Below, piece after piece: positions 1 through 7,340 of a DNA stretch of 20,723 nucleotides (its first letter is position 1; each line of letters opens with the position of its first letter). The notes beneath the pieces were generated by a model, which was not told the origin of the DNA, made no database searches, and saw only the letters and a program-made list of their open reading frames with translations. Source of the DNA: TWA4 sp964613155 (GTDB lineage Bacteria > Bacillota > Clostridia > Lachnospirales > Lachnospiraceae); assembly GCA_964613155.1 (NCBI GenBank), contig CAZTHP010000048.1:1-20723 (forward strand), in the 5' to 3' direction. Position numbers and translations under genes: made by a program.

Positions 1-157
1 ATTACTTTTTTGAAAAAAATATTGCTTTTTTTGCGCTTGCGCTGGCTTTTTGGGAAAAGTAATTGTGTTTTGGGGAAAGCTTTTTACAAAGCATTTTGTC
101 TGGAAGGTTTCCGATTACAAATTAACAGAATCTGTTAGGAATCTCATTATAAAGATA

Positions 158-187
158 TTGCACAAACTTGTCTTTACGTGCTACAAT
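158..187 (+). promoter_or_regulatory. Probable promoter of the DUF1846 gene
   Basis: A TTGCAC -35 (158-163) and a TACAAT -10 (182-187) are separated by 18 bp, placing the start of transcription near 194 and giving a leader of about 90 nt. Just upstream, at 123-137, lies the perfect palindrome TAACAG-AAT-CTGTTA, which could be an operator. The promoter is inferred from consensus match only. Confidence 0.5.
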
Positions 188-221
188 ATAGCATGTGAGT
201 GGAAAACAGAAACCCATAGAC

Positions 222-247
222 AACAGCTCGGCATTTGCTGGGCTGTT
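222..247 (+). other. Hairpin in the DUF1846 5' leader
   Basis: The arms AACAGCTCGGCA (222-233) and TGCTGGGCTGTT (236-247) pair over about 11-12 bp with two G-U pairs and a very small loop. No T-run follows, so it is not a typical terminator. It lies about 37 nt before the ATG and may stabilise the mRNA or act on translation. Confidence 0.4.
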
Positions 248-283
248 ATGAATTTTGCATGATTGATAAGGGAGAAAAGGCGA

Positions 284-1768
284 ATGAGAAAAACAGGTTT
301 TGATAATGGAAAATACCTGGAAATGCAATCAGAGCATATCCGAAGCAGAATTGCCCAGTTTGGCGGTAAGTTGTACATGGAGTTTGGTGGCAAGCTGTTT
401 GATGATTTTCATGCATCACGTGTACTTCCGGGTTTTATGCCGGATAGTAAGCTCCAAATGCTGCTGAAATTAAAAGAGCAGGCAGAGATTGTAATCGCAG
501 TCAGTGCGGGTGCGATCGACAGCAATAAACGCAGAGGTGATATCGGAATCACGTATGATATGGAAGTGCTGCGTTTGATCGATCTGTTCCGAAGTGTGGG
601 GCTTTATGTCGGAAGTGTTGTCATTACCCAGTACAATGGACAGCAATCGTCGGATGCATTTATCCGTCGTCTGGAACATCTGGGAATCCGTGCATATCGT
701 CATTATTTAATTCAAGGATATCCTTCGAATATTCCGTTGATCGTAAGTGAAGATGGTTATGGAAAAAATGATTATGTAGAAACGAGCCGTTCTCTTGTAG
801 TTGTAACTGCACCTGGTCCGGGAAGCGGAAAGATGGCAGTTTGCCTGTCTCAGCTGTATCATGAACATCAGAGAGGGATTAAAGCAGGTTATGCGAAGTT
901 TGAAACCTTCCCGATTTGGAATATTCCGCTGAAGCATCCTGTGAATCTGGCCTATGAAGCGGCTACAGCAGATTTAAAAGATGTCAATATGATTGACCCG
1001 TTCCATTTGGATGCTTATGGAGAGATTGCGGTTAATTACAATCGTGATGTGGAAATTTTTCCGGTTCTGCAGGCGATTTTCCAGGAAATTTATGGCGTTT
1101 GCCCGTATAAATCACCGACCGATATGGGGGTGAATATGGCTGGAAACTGCATTTTTGATGATGAGGCAGTTCGGGAAGCATCGCGTCAGGAGATTCTGCG
1201 CCGTTATTATGCAGCGATGTGTGAGCAGACTAAAGGGGCAGAGAAGACAGATGAGATTACGAAGTTAAAGCTTTTGATGAATCGAGAAGGTCTAACACCT
1301 GAGGAACGCCAGGTCGCAAAGGCAGCAAAAGAAAAGGAAACGATGACGGGAGAGCCGGCAGCAGCAATTGAATTGCCGGATGGAACGATCATTACCGGTA
1401 AGAATCAGGAATTGTTAGGTGCAGCATCTTCCATGCTTTTGAATGCACTGAAGCATTTGGCGGGAATTCCGGATGAGATTCATTTGCTGGCATCTGCGGT
1501 GATTAAACCTGTACAGGATCTGAAAGTGAATTATCTGGGCAATCAGAATCCGCGTCTGCACACGGATGAAGTTTTAGTAGCGCTTTCAGTTAGCGCAGCA
1601 GACGATGAGAATGCCAAGAAAGCGTTAGCGTGTCTGCCGATGTTAAAGGATTGTGATGCGCATTGTTCGGTTATTCTGTCACCGGTTGACAATGATATTT
1701 TCCGCAGATTGCATATTAATATGACTTGCGAACCGAAGTATCAAAACAATCGTTTGTTCCATATGTAG
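284..1768 (+). CDS. DUF1846 domain-containing protein
   Basis: This 494-residue protein belongs to the DUF1846 family, which is widespread in Firmicutes and has no settled function. The diagnostic start GFDNGKYLEMQSEHI (residues 5-19) and the FGGKLFDDFHASRVLPGF block (about 34-51) are clear. A P-loop-like segment APGPGSGKM (176-184) resembles a Walker A motif but has Met where Ser or Thr is usual, so nucleotide binding is only a suggestion. No signal peptide or membrane segment is seen, so it should be cytosolic. I chose the ATG at 284 because family members begin at this point and GGGAGAAAAGG lies just upstream. An in-frame TTG at 263 would add seven residues but has no ribosome site. The gene appears monocistronic, with its own promoter and a terminator at 2001-2059. 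Length is normal for the family and the frame is intact. Confidence 0.93.
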   Translation: MRKTGFDNGKYLEMQSEHIRSRIAQFGGKLYMEFGGKLFDDFHASRVLPGFMPDSKLQMLLKLKEQAEIVIAVSAGAIDSNKRRGDIGITYDMEVLRLIDLFRSVGLYVGSVVITQYNGQQSSDAFIRRLEHLGIRAYRHYLIQGYPSNIPLIVSEDGYGKNDYVETSRSLVVVTAPGPGSGKMAVCLSQLYHEHQRGIKAGYAKFETFPIWNIPLKHPVNLAYEAATADLKDVNMIDPFHLDAYGEIAVNYNRDVEIFPVLQAIFQEIYGVCPYKSPTDMGVNMAGNCIFDDEAVREASRQEILRRYYAAMCEQTKGAEKTDEITKLKLLMNREGLTPEERQVAKAAKEKETMTGEPAAAIELPDGTIITGKNQELLGAASSMLLNALKHLAGIPDEIHLLASAVIKPVQDLKVNYLGNQNPRLHTDEVLVALSVSAADDENAKKALACLPMLKDCDAHCSVILSPVDNDIFRRLHINMTCEPKYQNNRLFHM

Positions 1769-1879
1769 GCAAGATGTCGAACGTTGATCGAGCGGTTCAA
1801 ATGAGTTAAGAGGGGGCAGGTTCTGGAAATTGTTGGAACAATCGAAAATGGTTCAAAACAGAAATGGTGAAAACCAAAA

Positions 1880-2004
1880 CGATTAGAAACAAAAAAATTA
1901 AGCCCCAAAACGATTTGAAAAACAAAGCGAATAAAATCGAAACGATTTGAAAATCGAACGAATAAAATCGAAGCGATTTAAAAAACAAAACGAGTAGAAA
2001 CGGA
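1880..2004. repeat. Degenerate tandem repeat, 4 units of 31-32 bp
   Basis: In the spacer between the DUF1846 stop and its terminator, units begin at about 1880, 1911, 1943 and 1974, each starting CGATTtGAAAA or a close variant and containing a second word like GCGAATAAAATCG. Units differ by several bases. The tract is A-rich on the plus strand and would be transcribed as part of the 3' UTR. The other spacer sequence here (1769-1879 and 2060-2253) shows no gene I can support. Confidence 0.6.
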
Positions 2005-2059
2005 ATCGGATCTTGGAAAATATGTAAGCGCATATTCCCAAGAATCAGATTCCGTTTTT
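2001..2059 (+). terminator. Intrinsic terminator after the DUF1846 gene
   Basis: The arms 2001-2024 (beginning CGGAATCGGATC, TTGG) and 2031-2054 (ending AATCAGATTCCG) form a long, slightly bulged stem around the loop TAAGCG. TTTTT follows at 2055-2059. Orientation and position fit termination of the plus-strand gene ending at 1768. Confidence 0.8.
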
Positions 2060-2253
2060 GATTATAGATAGGCGAGTGCTGTAGGTACGTACTGCGCCTT
2101 TTCCTTGAACAGGAAAACGTTTGTCTGCCTGACTGCCGCGTTAAAGGTAGAGAAATTCTCCAGTTTTACAACTTTTTACAGCTTTTTTTTGATTTGCCTT
2201 TTCAAAAAAGCAGAAAAGGGTGGATACTTGACTGGAAAAGAAAAGAAACCAGG

Positions 2254-2301
2254 AGGAGGATGGCTGGAAATTACGGAAGGAGAATGGCTGAAAATTACGG
2301 A
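2254..2301. repeat. 24-bp direct tandem duplication overlapping the selD stop
   Basis: Two adjacent 24-bp units (2254-2277 and 2278-2301) begin AGGAGrATGGCTG and end AAATTACGGA, differing at 2 positions. The second unit contains the stop codon of selD (2295-2297, minus strand), so the duplication reaches into the coding end. Confidence 0.75.
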
Positions 2302-3338
2302 TGGAGCAGGATTGAATTTTCCTGTTCTTCTGTGACATAGCCAATGATCTCCGCACAAGGGATACAGTCTTTGAGTTCCGAAAGCAGTGCATGTCCATCT
2401 TTTTCACTTAAAGCAATCAGAAGACCTCCAGATGTTTGCGGATCGTATAAAATATCCTGCATAGCCAACGGAATCGAAGGGTCAGCTGTGACACCGGCTT
2501 CTGCATAGCGGCGATTGCGGTAAGCACCCGCAGGAATCAGCCCCATGTTCGCCATTTCGAATGCTTCTTTGTGATAAGGGATAGAGGCAGTGTGATAGTG
2601 AATGCTGACCTGGCTGCCTTGTGCCATTTCGAAGCTGTGTCCCATTAATCCGAATCCGGTGATATCGGTGCAGCTGTGTACATCGTAGGAAACCATTCGG
2701 TCACGTGCAGTTCGGTTCAGCGTTGCCATTTGAGCATAAATCTGCTTCATTAACGTCGGGTTATTGAGGATTTCTGCTTTCGCCGCTGTAGTCAGGATAC
2801 CAATTCCCAATGGTTTGGTTAAAATCAGAACATCGCCAGGGCGGGCGCCGGAATTGGTCAGTACTTTTTGGGGATGCACGAAACCGGAGACTGCAAGGCC
2901 ATATAATGGCTGAGAGTTTTCAATCGTATGCCCGCCGGTAATGATCGTATCGGCTTCATAGGCTTTTTCGTATCCTCCACGTAGAATCTCCTGTGTGGTT
3001 TCTTTTTTCATATCTGCCGTAACGCACATAACATTTAATGCAAGATGTGGCTGTCCGCCCATGGCGTACACATCACTAAGTGCATTGGCAGCTGCAATCT
3101 GTCCAAAGAGCCAGGGATCATCTACAATAGGCGGAAAAAAATCAATTGTTTGCACCAGTGCAGTGTCATCTGTTACGACATATACGGATGCATCATCGCT
3201 TTTATCGAAGCCGACGATCAGACGTTCATCATAGTGGGTCGGAAAATCAGACAGCAATTTGACTAAAGTACCCGCACCAACTTTAGCACCGCATCCAGCG
3301 CACTCTGCAAGCTTAGTTAATTTGACGGTTGTTTCCAT
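2295..3338 (-). CDS. selD: Selenide, water dikinase (selenophosphate synthetase)
   Basis: SelD makes selenophosphate from selenide and ATP, the selenium donor for selenocysteine, selenouridine or selenium cofactors. The 347-residue protein has the N-terminal catalytic motif AGCGAKVGAG with Cys16 and Lys19, matching E. coli Cys17 and Lys20, so this is the Cys and not the selenocysteine form. The AIR-synthase-like ATP-binding core follows: GFDKSDDA, TDDTALVQTIDFFPP, ALSDVYAMGG, TGGHTIE, then the C-terminal half with TDITGFGLMGH and DPQTSGGLL. The ATG at 3338 has AAGGAG at good spacing on the minus strand. No selA, selB, ybbB or tRNA-Sec lies in the window, so which selenium use it serves cannot be told here. 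The C-terminal end falls in a 24-bp tandem duplication. I see no convincing terminator for it. Confidence 0.96.
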   Translation of the reverse strand: METTVKLTKLAECAGCGAKVGAGTLVKLLSDFPTHYDERLIVGFDKSDDASVYVVTDDTALVQTIDFFPPIVDDPWLFGQIAAANALSDVYAMGGQPHLALNVMCVTADMKKETTQEILRGGYEKAYEADTIITGGHTIENSQPLYGLAVSGFVHPQKVLTNSGARPGDVLILTKPLGIGILTTAAKAEILNNPTLMKQIYAQMATLNRTARDRMVSYDVHSCTDITGFGLMGHSFEMAQGSQVSIHYHTASIPYHKEAFEMANMGLIPAGAYRNRRYAEAGVTADPSIPLAMQDILYDPQTSGGLLIALSEKDGHALLSELKDCIPCAEIIGYVTEEQENSILLHP

Positions 3339-3520
3339 AAAAACTCCTTTTCACTTGATATGTTTTTGATGTATTTTAAACTATTTTGTCCCATTTTCTG
3401 TTATAACAAAAAGCACTGTAAAAAGCAAATGAAAAAACAGGTAGAAATCAGAGGGAAGATTGCGTATAATAAAGATACTGTTTGCCTGGAAAATACAGAA
3501 TTCCAAACAGGACGGAAAAT

Positions 3521-3590
3521 TTGGAAAGAAAATCCAGGTAAATATTAGAAAATCATTGGAAAGAAAATCTAGGTAAATGTTAGAAAATCA
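3521..3590. repeat. 35-bp perfect-register tandem duplication (2 units)
   Basis: Units 3521-3555 and 3556-3590 both begin TTGGAAAGAAAATC and end TTAGAAAATCA, differing at only two bases. They sit in the 5' leader of the lipoprotein gene at 3671. The 332-base spacer 3339-3670 otherwise holds a possible TATAAT -10 at 3465-3470 with a poor -35, and no gene I can support. Confidence 0.8.
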
Positions 3591-3670
3591 AAAAAAAGAA
3601 TCGTGGAACAGAACCAGATTAGAAAACGTTGAAAAAACAAAAAATGAAAAACAGAAGAAAAGGAGAGTAT

Positions 3671-4873
3671 ATGAAACAAACAAGAACCGTATGGAAACGG
3701 ATGGCAGGATTGTTTTTAAGCATTCTGCTGCTGCTTTCGCTGGCTGGGTGCAGTGACATCGAGTTTATTTTACTGGAAGAAACAAAGGAAGATAGCGAAG
3801 ATTTTTCTTCTTTCGAAAAAGACAGTGCGTTGGAACTGCATTTTCTGGACATCGGGCAGGGAGATAGTACTTTGATTGTCTGCGATGGAGAGGCGATGCT
3901 GATTGATGCTGGTAAAAATGATCAGGGAACAGAAATTCAGTCATATTTGGAAAGCAAAGGAATTACGAAGTTAAAGTATGCCATTGGCACACATCCGGAT
4001 TCTGATCATATTGGTGGTTTGGATGTTATTTTGTATAAATTTGGTGCAGAAAAAGTGCTGATGCCTGATTATTCTAAAAACACAAAAACCTATGATGATG
4101 TTGTACAGATCATTGAGAATCAGCATTTGAAGCGTCTGCAGCCGGATGTGGGAGAGGTTTACCAGTTGGGAAGTGCAGAATTTACCGTTGTAGGGCCGGC
4201 AAAAGATGGGGACTATGGCAGTAATGCAAATGATTATTCCATTGCAATTTTGCTGACACATGGAGAGAATCGCTTTTTGCTGACTGGGGATGCTGAGGAA
4301 GATGCAGAAGCGGATATGTTGGAAAGTGGCATTGATCTGAAAGCAGATGTTTATAAAGCCGCCCATCACGGCAGTAAGACTGCAAATACAGAAGCGTTTT
4401 TGGCAGAAGTTGATCCAGCGTATGCGGTGATCAGCTGCGGAGAAGGAAACAGCTATGGACATCCTCATGCTGAGGTATTAAACCGTTTCCGTTCTATGGG
4501 AATACAGGTATTTCGTACAGATGAACAGGGTACGGTTGTGCTGAAAAGCGATGGAAAACAGATCGTGTTTAATATGTCACCGAGTGATTCCTGGAAAGCA
4601 GGAGAACCGGGAAGTGCTTCGCAGGCTACAGAAGAAACTGAGCGAAAAGCTGGTGTAAGTGGTCAGAAGACCGATCAAAAAACAACGACAAACAGCCAGA
4701 AGACAAACCGCAAAACAACATATTACATCAACACGAATACCGGTAAGTTTCATAAACCGGATTGTCGCTATGCGCCAGACAAACAAAGTGCTCATTGCGA
4801 GATTTCAACGCAGACGAAGTCGGCTTTGAAGAAAAAAGGATATGATCCCTGTGGCCATTGTCTGGCAGATTAA
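3671..4873 (+). CDS. ComEC/Rec2-like metallo-beta-lactamase-fold lipoprotein
   Basis: This 400-residue protein has a lipoprotein signal (basic MKQTRTVWKR, hydrophobic stretch, lipobox LAGC with Cys27), so it should be anchored to the outer face of the membrane. Residues about 55-310 form a metallo-beta-lactamase domain of the ComEC C-terminal type: LHFLDIGQGDSTLI, the metal motif THPDSDHIGG (107-116), LLTGDAEEDAE, AAHHGSKT and SYGHPHAEV. A Ser/Thr/Lys/Gln-rich linker follows, then a last ~45-residue tail (FHKPDCRY ... GYDPCGHC) whose spaced His and Cys suggest a small metal-binding module, as seen at the ends of other secreted Firmicute hydrolases. Unlike true ComEC it has no channel membrane segments. 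By family it may be a phosphodiesterase or nuclease; the substrate is unknown. The ATG at 3671 is preferred over a TTG at 3629 because AAAAGGAG precedes it and it opens the signal peptide. Confidence 0.88.
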   Translation: MKQTRTVWKRMAGLFLSILLLLSLAGCSDIEFILLEETKEDSEDFSSFEKDSALELHFLDIGQGDSTLIVCDGEAMLIDAGKNDQGTEIQSYLESKGITKLKYAIGTHPDSDHIGGLDVILYKFGAEKVLMPDYSKNTKTYDDVVQIIENQHLKRLQPDVGEVYQLGSAEFTVVGPAKDGDYGSNANDYSIAILLTHGENRFLLTGDAEEDAEADMLESGIDLKADVYKAAHHGSKTANTEAFLAEVDPAYAVISCGEGNSYGHPHAEVLNRFRSMGIQVFRTDEQGTVVLKSDGKQIVFNMSPSDSWKAGEPGSASQATEETERKAGVSGQKTDQKTTTNSQKTNRKTTYYINTNTGKFHKPDCRYAPDKQSAHCEISTQTKSALKKKGYDPCGHCLAD

Positions 4874-4906
4874 AAAGTGAAAATAAATCGAAAATTAAAA
4901 AAGTGC

Positions 4907-4935
4907 TTGACAAATACGAAAATCTGTATTATTTT
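4907..4935 (+). promoter_or_regulatory. Promoter of the T-box/trpXYZ transcript
   Basis: TTGACA (4907-4912) and TATTTT (4930-4935) are separated by 17 bp, giving a start near 4942, just before the T-box leader. It begins only about 30 bp after the stop of the lipoprotein gene, between which no terminator is visible. Confidence 0.7.
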
Positions 4936-4941
4936 TATGAC

Positions 4942-5194
4942 ATATTGAAAAACCGATGAGAAAGAGCAAGTAAGCTTATTCCAGAAGTTACAGAGAGCTG
5001 CAGAGGATGAGATTGTAGTGCGGAGGAGTAAGACTGAATGGACTTTTGAGGGCGTTTGCCGGGAACCGGACCCGTTATCCAGCCGGCGTGCATGATAGTG
5101 CATGGACAAAGTGGACAATTCGTCAATGTGAGTGGTACCGCGGTTTATAATTTGATATTTACCGTCTCAGGCAGTAAGCCTGAGGCGGTTTTTT
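4942..5194 (+). promoter_or_regulatory. T-box riboswitch, tryptophan-specific (UGG specifier)
   Basis: The leader carries the conserved T-box sequence GTGAGTGGTACCGCGG (5128-5143), whose TGGT bulge pairs with the uncharged tRNA 3' end. Stem I includes CTTATTCC near 4974-4982 pairing with GGAGTAAG (5025-5032). The following specifier bulge reads CTGAATGGACT, with the codon UGG (Trp) at 5039-5041, in the place GAA-NNN usual for clostridial T-boxes. The antiterminator competes with the terminator at 5162-5194. Uncharged tRNA-Trp should allow read-through into the transporter genes. A T-box of this specificity agrees with the downstream trpXYZ-type genes. The T-box call is certain; the specifier comes from hand alignment. 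Confidence 0.93.
5162..5194 (+). terminator. T-box attenuator terminator
   Basis: CCGTCTCAGGC (5162-5172) pairs with GCCTGAGGCGG (5178-5188) through an AGTAA loop, followed by TTTTTT (5189-5194). It is the regulated terminator of the T-box. Confidence 0.93.
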
Positions 5195-5195
5195 A

Positions 5196-5212
5196 TTTAC
5201 GCGAGTAGCGAT
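5196..5212 (+). repeat. Post-terminator motif TTTACGCGAGTAGCGAT, copy 1
   Basis: This word follows the T-box terminator T-run by one base. It matches copy 3 (minus strand, 16552-16536) at 16 of 17 positions and copy 2 (8167-8180) at 13 of 14. The rest of the spacer to trpX (5213-5397) holds a short hairpin (GAATCTGA at 5336 with TCAGATTTC at 5360) just ahead of the ribosome site, and no gene. Confidence 0.6.
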
Positions 5213-5397
5213 ACTTCGTGGGATTCAGAATCCGATTGCTGGTCAGGCCTTTTATGAAATACATTGATGTAATCAAAGAATCCAATGCAAACGATGGAAC
5301 TTAATGGAAATCTTCATTACAAAGTGATGAAGGAAGAATCTGATGGGTAGGAATCCTGGTCAGATTTCAGTAATATGTTTGAGATGGAGGAATGATG

Positions 5398-6426
5398 ATG
5401 AAGAAAAGAATGACAGCATTTATGTTAGGCGCAATGATGGCAGTATCTTTATTAACAGGATGTGCAGGCAGTGACGGTCAGAAAGAAGGAAATGGCTCCA
5501 ATAAAGAAGGCGTGTATACCGTAGGAATTTCTCAGTTTGCAGAACACGGTTCGTTAGATAACTGTCGTGAAGGCTTTTTGGCAGGACTGGAAGAAGCTGG
5601 TTTTACAGAAGGGGAAAATCTGGAAGTGATTTACGAAAATGCACAGGCAGACACCGGTGCAGCTGCTACGATAGCAGAAAGTTTTCGTTCACAGCATGTA
5701 AATTTAGTTTGTGCGATTGCCACGCCGGCAGCAGCTGCTGCATATAATGCATGTATGGATACTGAGATTCCGGTTATTTATACGGCGATTTCGGATCCGA
5801 GATCAGCAGGCTTAGCGGATGAAGCAGGGAAATCAACCGGCAATATTACCGGTACTTCCGATTTGCTTCCGGTATCCGAACAGCTCAATATGATCCGCAC
5901 AATGATGCCGGATGCAAAAAAAATCGGTATTTTATATACGACAAGTGAAGCAAATTCAATCAGTACGATCGCTACGTATAAAGAGTTAGCAGGCGAATAT
6001 GGATTTGAAATCGTAGATTCCGGTATTAGTGTGGTAAGTGAAGTTGAGATGGCAGCTGCTGATCTGGCTGGAAAAGTAGATTGCATCTGCAATTTGACAG
6101 ATAATACCGTAGTACAGGCACTGCAAGTTGTTTTGGCGCAGGCAGAAGCAGCAAAAATTCCTGTATTTGGCAGTGAAATCGAGCAGGTGAAAAATGGCTG
6201 TGTAGCATCAATGGGAATTGATTACGTAGAACTGGGCAAGGTTACCGGAAAAATGGCAGCAGAGGTTTTAAAAGGCGAGAGTGAAGCTTCTGATATGAAC
6301 TTCAAAACAGCAGAAAAAGCAGAGCTGTACGTCAATACCGCAGCCGCAGCACAGATCGGCATGACCTTAGACGAGTCATATATCCGTGATGCAGCTGAAG
6401 TATTTGATGAAATTGTGATTGAATAA
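5398..6426 (+). CDS. trpX: ABC transporter substrate-binding lipoprotein, tryptophan uptake (TrpX-type)
   Basis: This protein of about 342 residues is an extracytoplasmic binding lipoprotein: MKKRMTAFMLGAMMAVSLLTGC gives a signal peptide with lipobox LTGC. The mature part is of the ABC_sub_bind family (PF04392): VGISQFAEHGSLD, GFLAGLEEAGFTEGENLEV, FRSQHVNLVCAIATPAA, IPVIYTAISDP, ITGTSDL, and KIGILYTTSEANS. In Firmicutes these TrpX-type proteins pair with TrpY and TrpZ and are predicted, and in streptococci shown, to take up tryptophan. The UGG T-box upstream supports that ligand here. Three ATGs in a row (5392, 5395, 5398) are possible starts. GGAGG ends at 5390, so the third has the best spacing. 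The gene is first of a three-gene operon, with 35 bases to trpY. Ligand specificity is inferred from family and riboswitch. Confidence 0.9.
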   Translation: MKKRMTAFMLGAMMAVSLLTGCAGSDGQKEGNGSNKEGVYTVGISQFAEHGSLDNCREGFLAGLEEAGFTEGENLEVIYENAQADTGAAATIAESFRSQHVNLVCAIATPAAAAAYNACMDTEIPVIYTAISDPRSAGLADEAGKSTGNITGTSDLLPVSEQLNMIRTMMPDAKKIGILYTTSEANSISTIATYKELAGEYGFEIVDSGISVVSEVEMAAADLAGKVDCICNLTDNTVVQALQVVLAQAEAAKIPVFGSEIEQVKNGCVASMGIDYVELGKVTGKMAAEVLKGESEASDMNFKTAEKAELYVNTAAAAQIGMTLDESYIRDAAEVFDEIVIE

Positions 6427-6461
6427 TCATGCAAAAATAGTTGATAAATGAGGGAAACATC

Positions 6462-7340
6462 GTGACATTAATATTAAGTGTTTTGGAACAGGGACTTATT
6501 TATGCGGTCATGGCAATGGGCGTATATATTACTTACAAAATTCTGGATTTTCCGGATATGACCGTAGATGGAAGCTTTCCGATGGGGGCAGCGATCGCCG
6601 CAGCGATGATCAGCAATGATATCAATCCGCTTGCAACACTTCCGATTTGTTTTGCGGCAGGAATTTTAGTAGGAATCTGTACCGGTATTATCCATGTAAA
6701 ATTTGGAGTACGAGATTTATTAGCTGGTATCATCATGTTTACCGGTTTATACAGTGTTAATTTACGGATCGCGGGAAAAGCAAATCTTCCTATTTATAAT
6801 AAAGTAACGATTTTTGAGAATGCATTGACAAAGCTTCTTCCGGAAGGTATCGCTCCGTATCGAAAACTGTTGATTATCTTAATCCTGGTGCTGGTTGTGA
6901 AGTTTCTTTTAGATTGGTATCTGAATACGCGTTCCGGCTTTCTGCTGCGGGCGGTTGGCGATAATGAACACATTGTAACTGCGATGGGAATCGATCAGGG
7001 CAATGTAAAAATCTTAGGATTGGCACTTGCAAATGGTATGGTTGCGTTGGCAGGCTGCGTATTTGCTCAACAGCAAAGATATTTTGATATCAGTATGGGA
7101 ACGGGGACTGCGGTTATAGGTCTTGCAAGTGTTATCATTGGAACCAGCTTATTTAAAAATCTGACATTTTTGCGGGCAACTTCTGCTGTAATCATTGGTT
7201 CTTTGGTTTATAAAGCCTGTGTAGCCGTCGCAATCCGTTATATGGATTCACAGGATCTGAAATTAGTCACTGCGGTATTATTCCTGCTGATTCTGGTGAT
7301 CGGACGGGAGCGAAAAAGGAAGGTGAAGAAAAATGCTTGA
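6462..7340 (+). CDS. trpY: ABC transporter permease, tryptophan uptake (TrpY-type)
   Basis: This integral membrane protein of about 292 residues has some eight hydrophobic segments and the family signature near the N-terminus: GLIYAVMAMGVYITYKILDFPDMTVDGSFPMGAA in pieces, followed by FGVRDLLAGIIMFTGLYSVNLRI. It forms the channel through which the substrate delivered by TrpX crosses the membrane. I prefer the GTG start at 6462, with GAGGGA about seven bases upstream; a TTG at 6441 lacks a ribosome site. The 3' end overlaps trpZ by eight bases, a sign of translational coupling. A basic C-terminal tail (GRERKRKVKKNA) fits the positive-inside rule. Confidence 0.9.
   Translation: MTLILSVLEQGLIYAVMAMGVYITYKILDFPDMTVDGSFPMGAAIAAAMISNDINPLATLPICFAAGILVGICTGIIHVKFGVRDLLAGIIMFTGLYSVNLRIAGKANLPIYNKVTIFENALTKLLPEGIAPYRKLLIILILVLVVKFLLDWYLNTRSGFLLRAVGDNEHIVTAMGIDQGNVKILGLALANGMVALAGCVFAQQQRYFDISMGTGTAVIGLASVIIGTSLFKNLTFLRATSAVIIGSLVYKACVAVAIRYMDSQDLKLVTAVLFLLILVIGRERKRKVKKNA

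Noticed and set aside
2105..2407. Several 60-88 codon frames around the selD 3' end
   Set aside because: They overlap selD or low-complexity spacer in other frames and have no family likeness.
3360..3548. 62-codon plus-strand frame between selD and the lipoprotein gene
   Set aside because: No ribosome site, no family likeness, and composition like the AT-rich spacer; it runs over the selD upstream region and into a tandem repeat.
3971..4468. 165-codon minus-strand frame opposite the lipoprotein gene
   Set aside because: Antisense shadow of the metallo-beta-lactamase domain; no family likeness.
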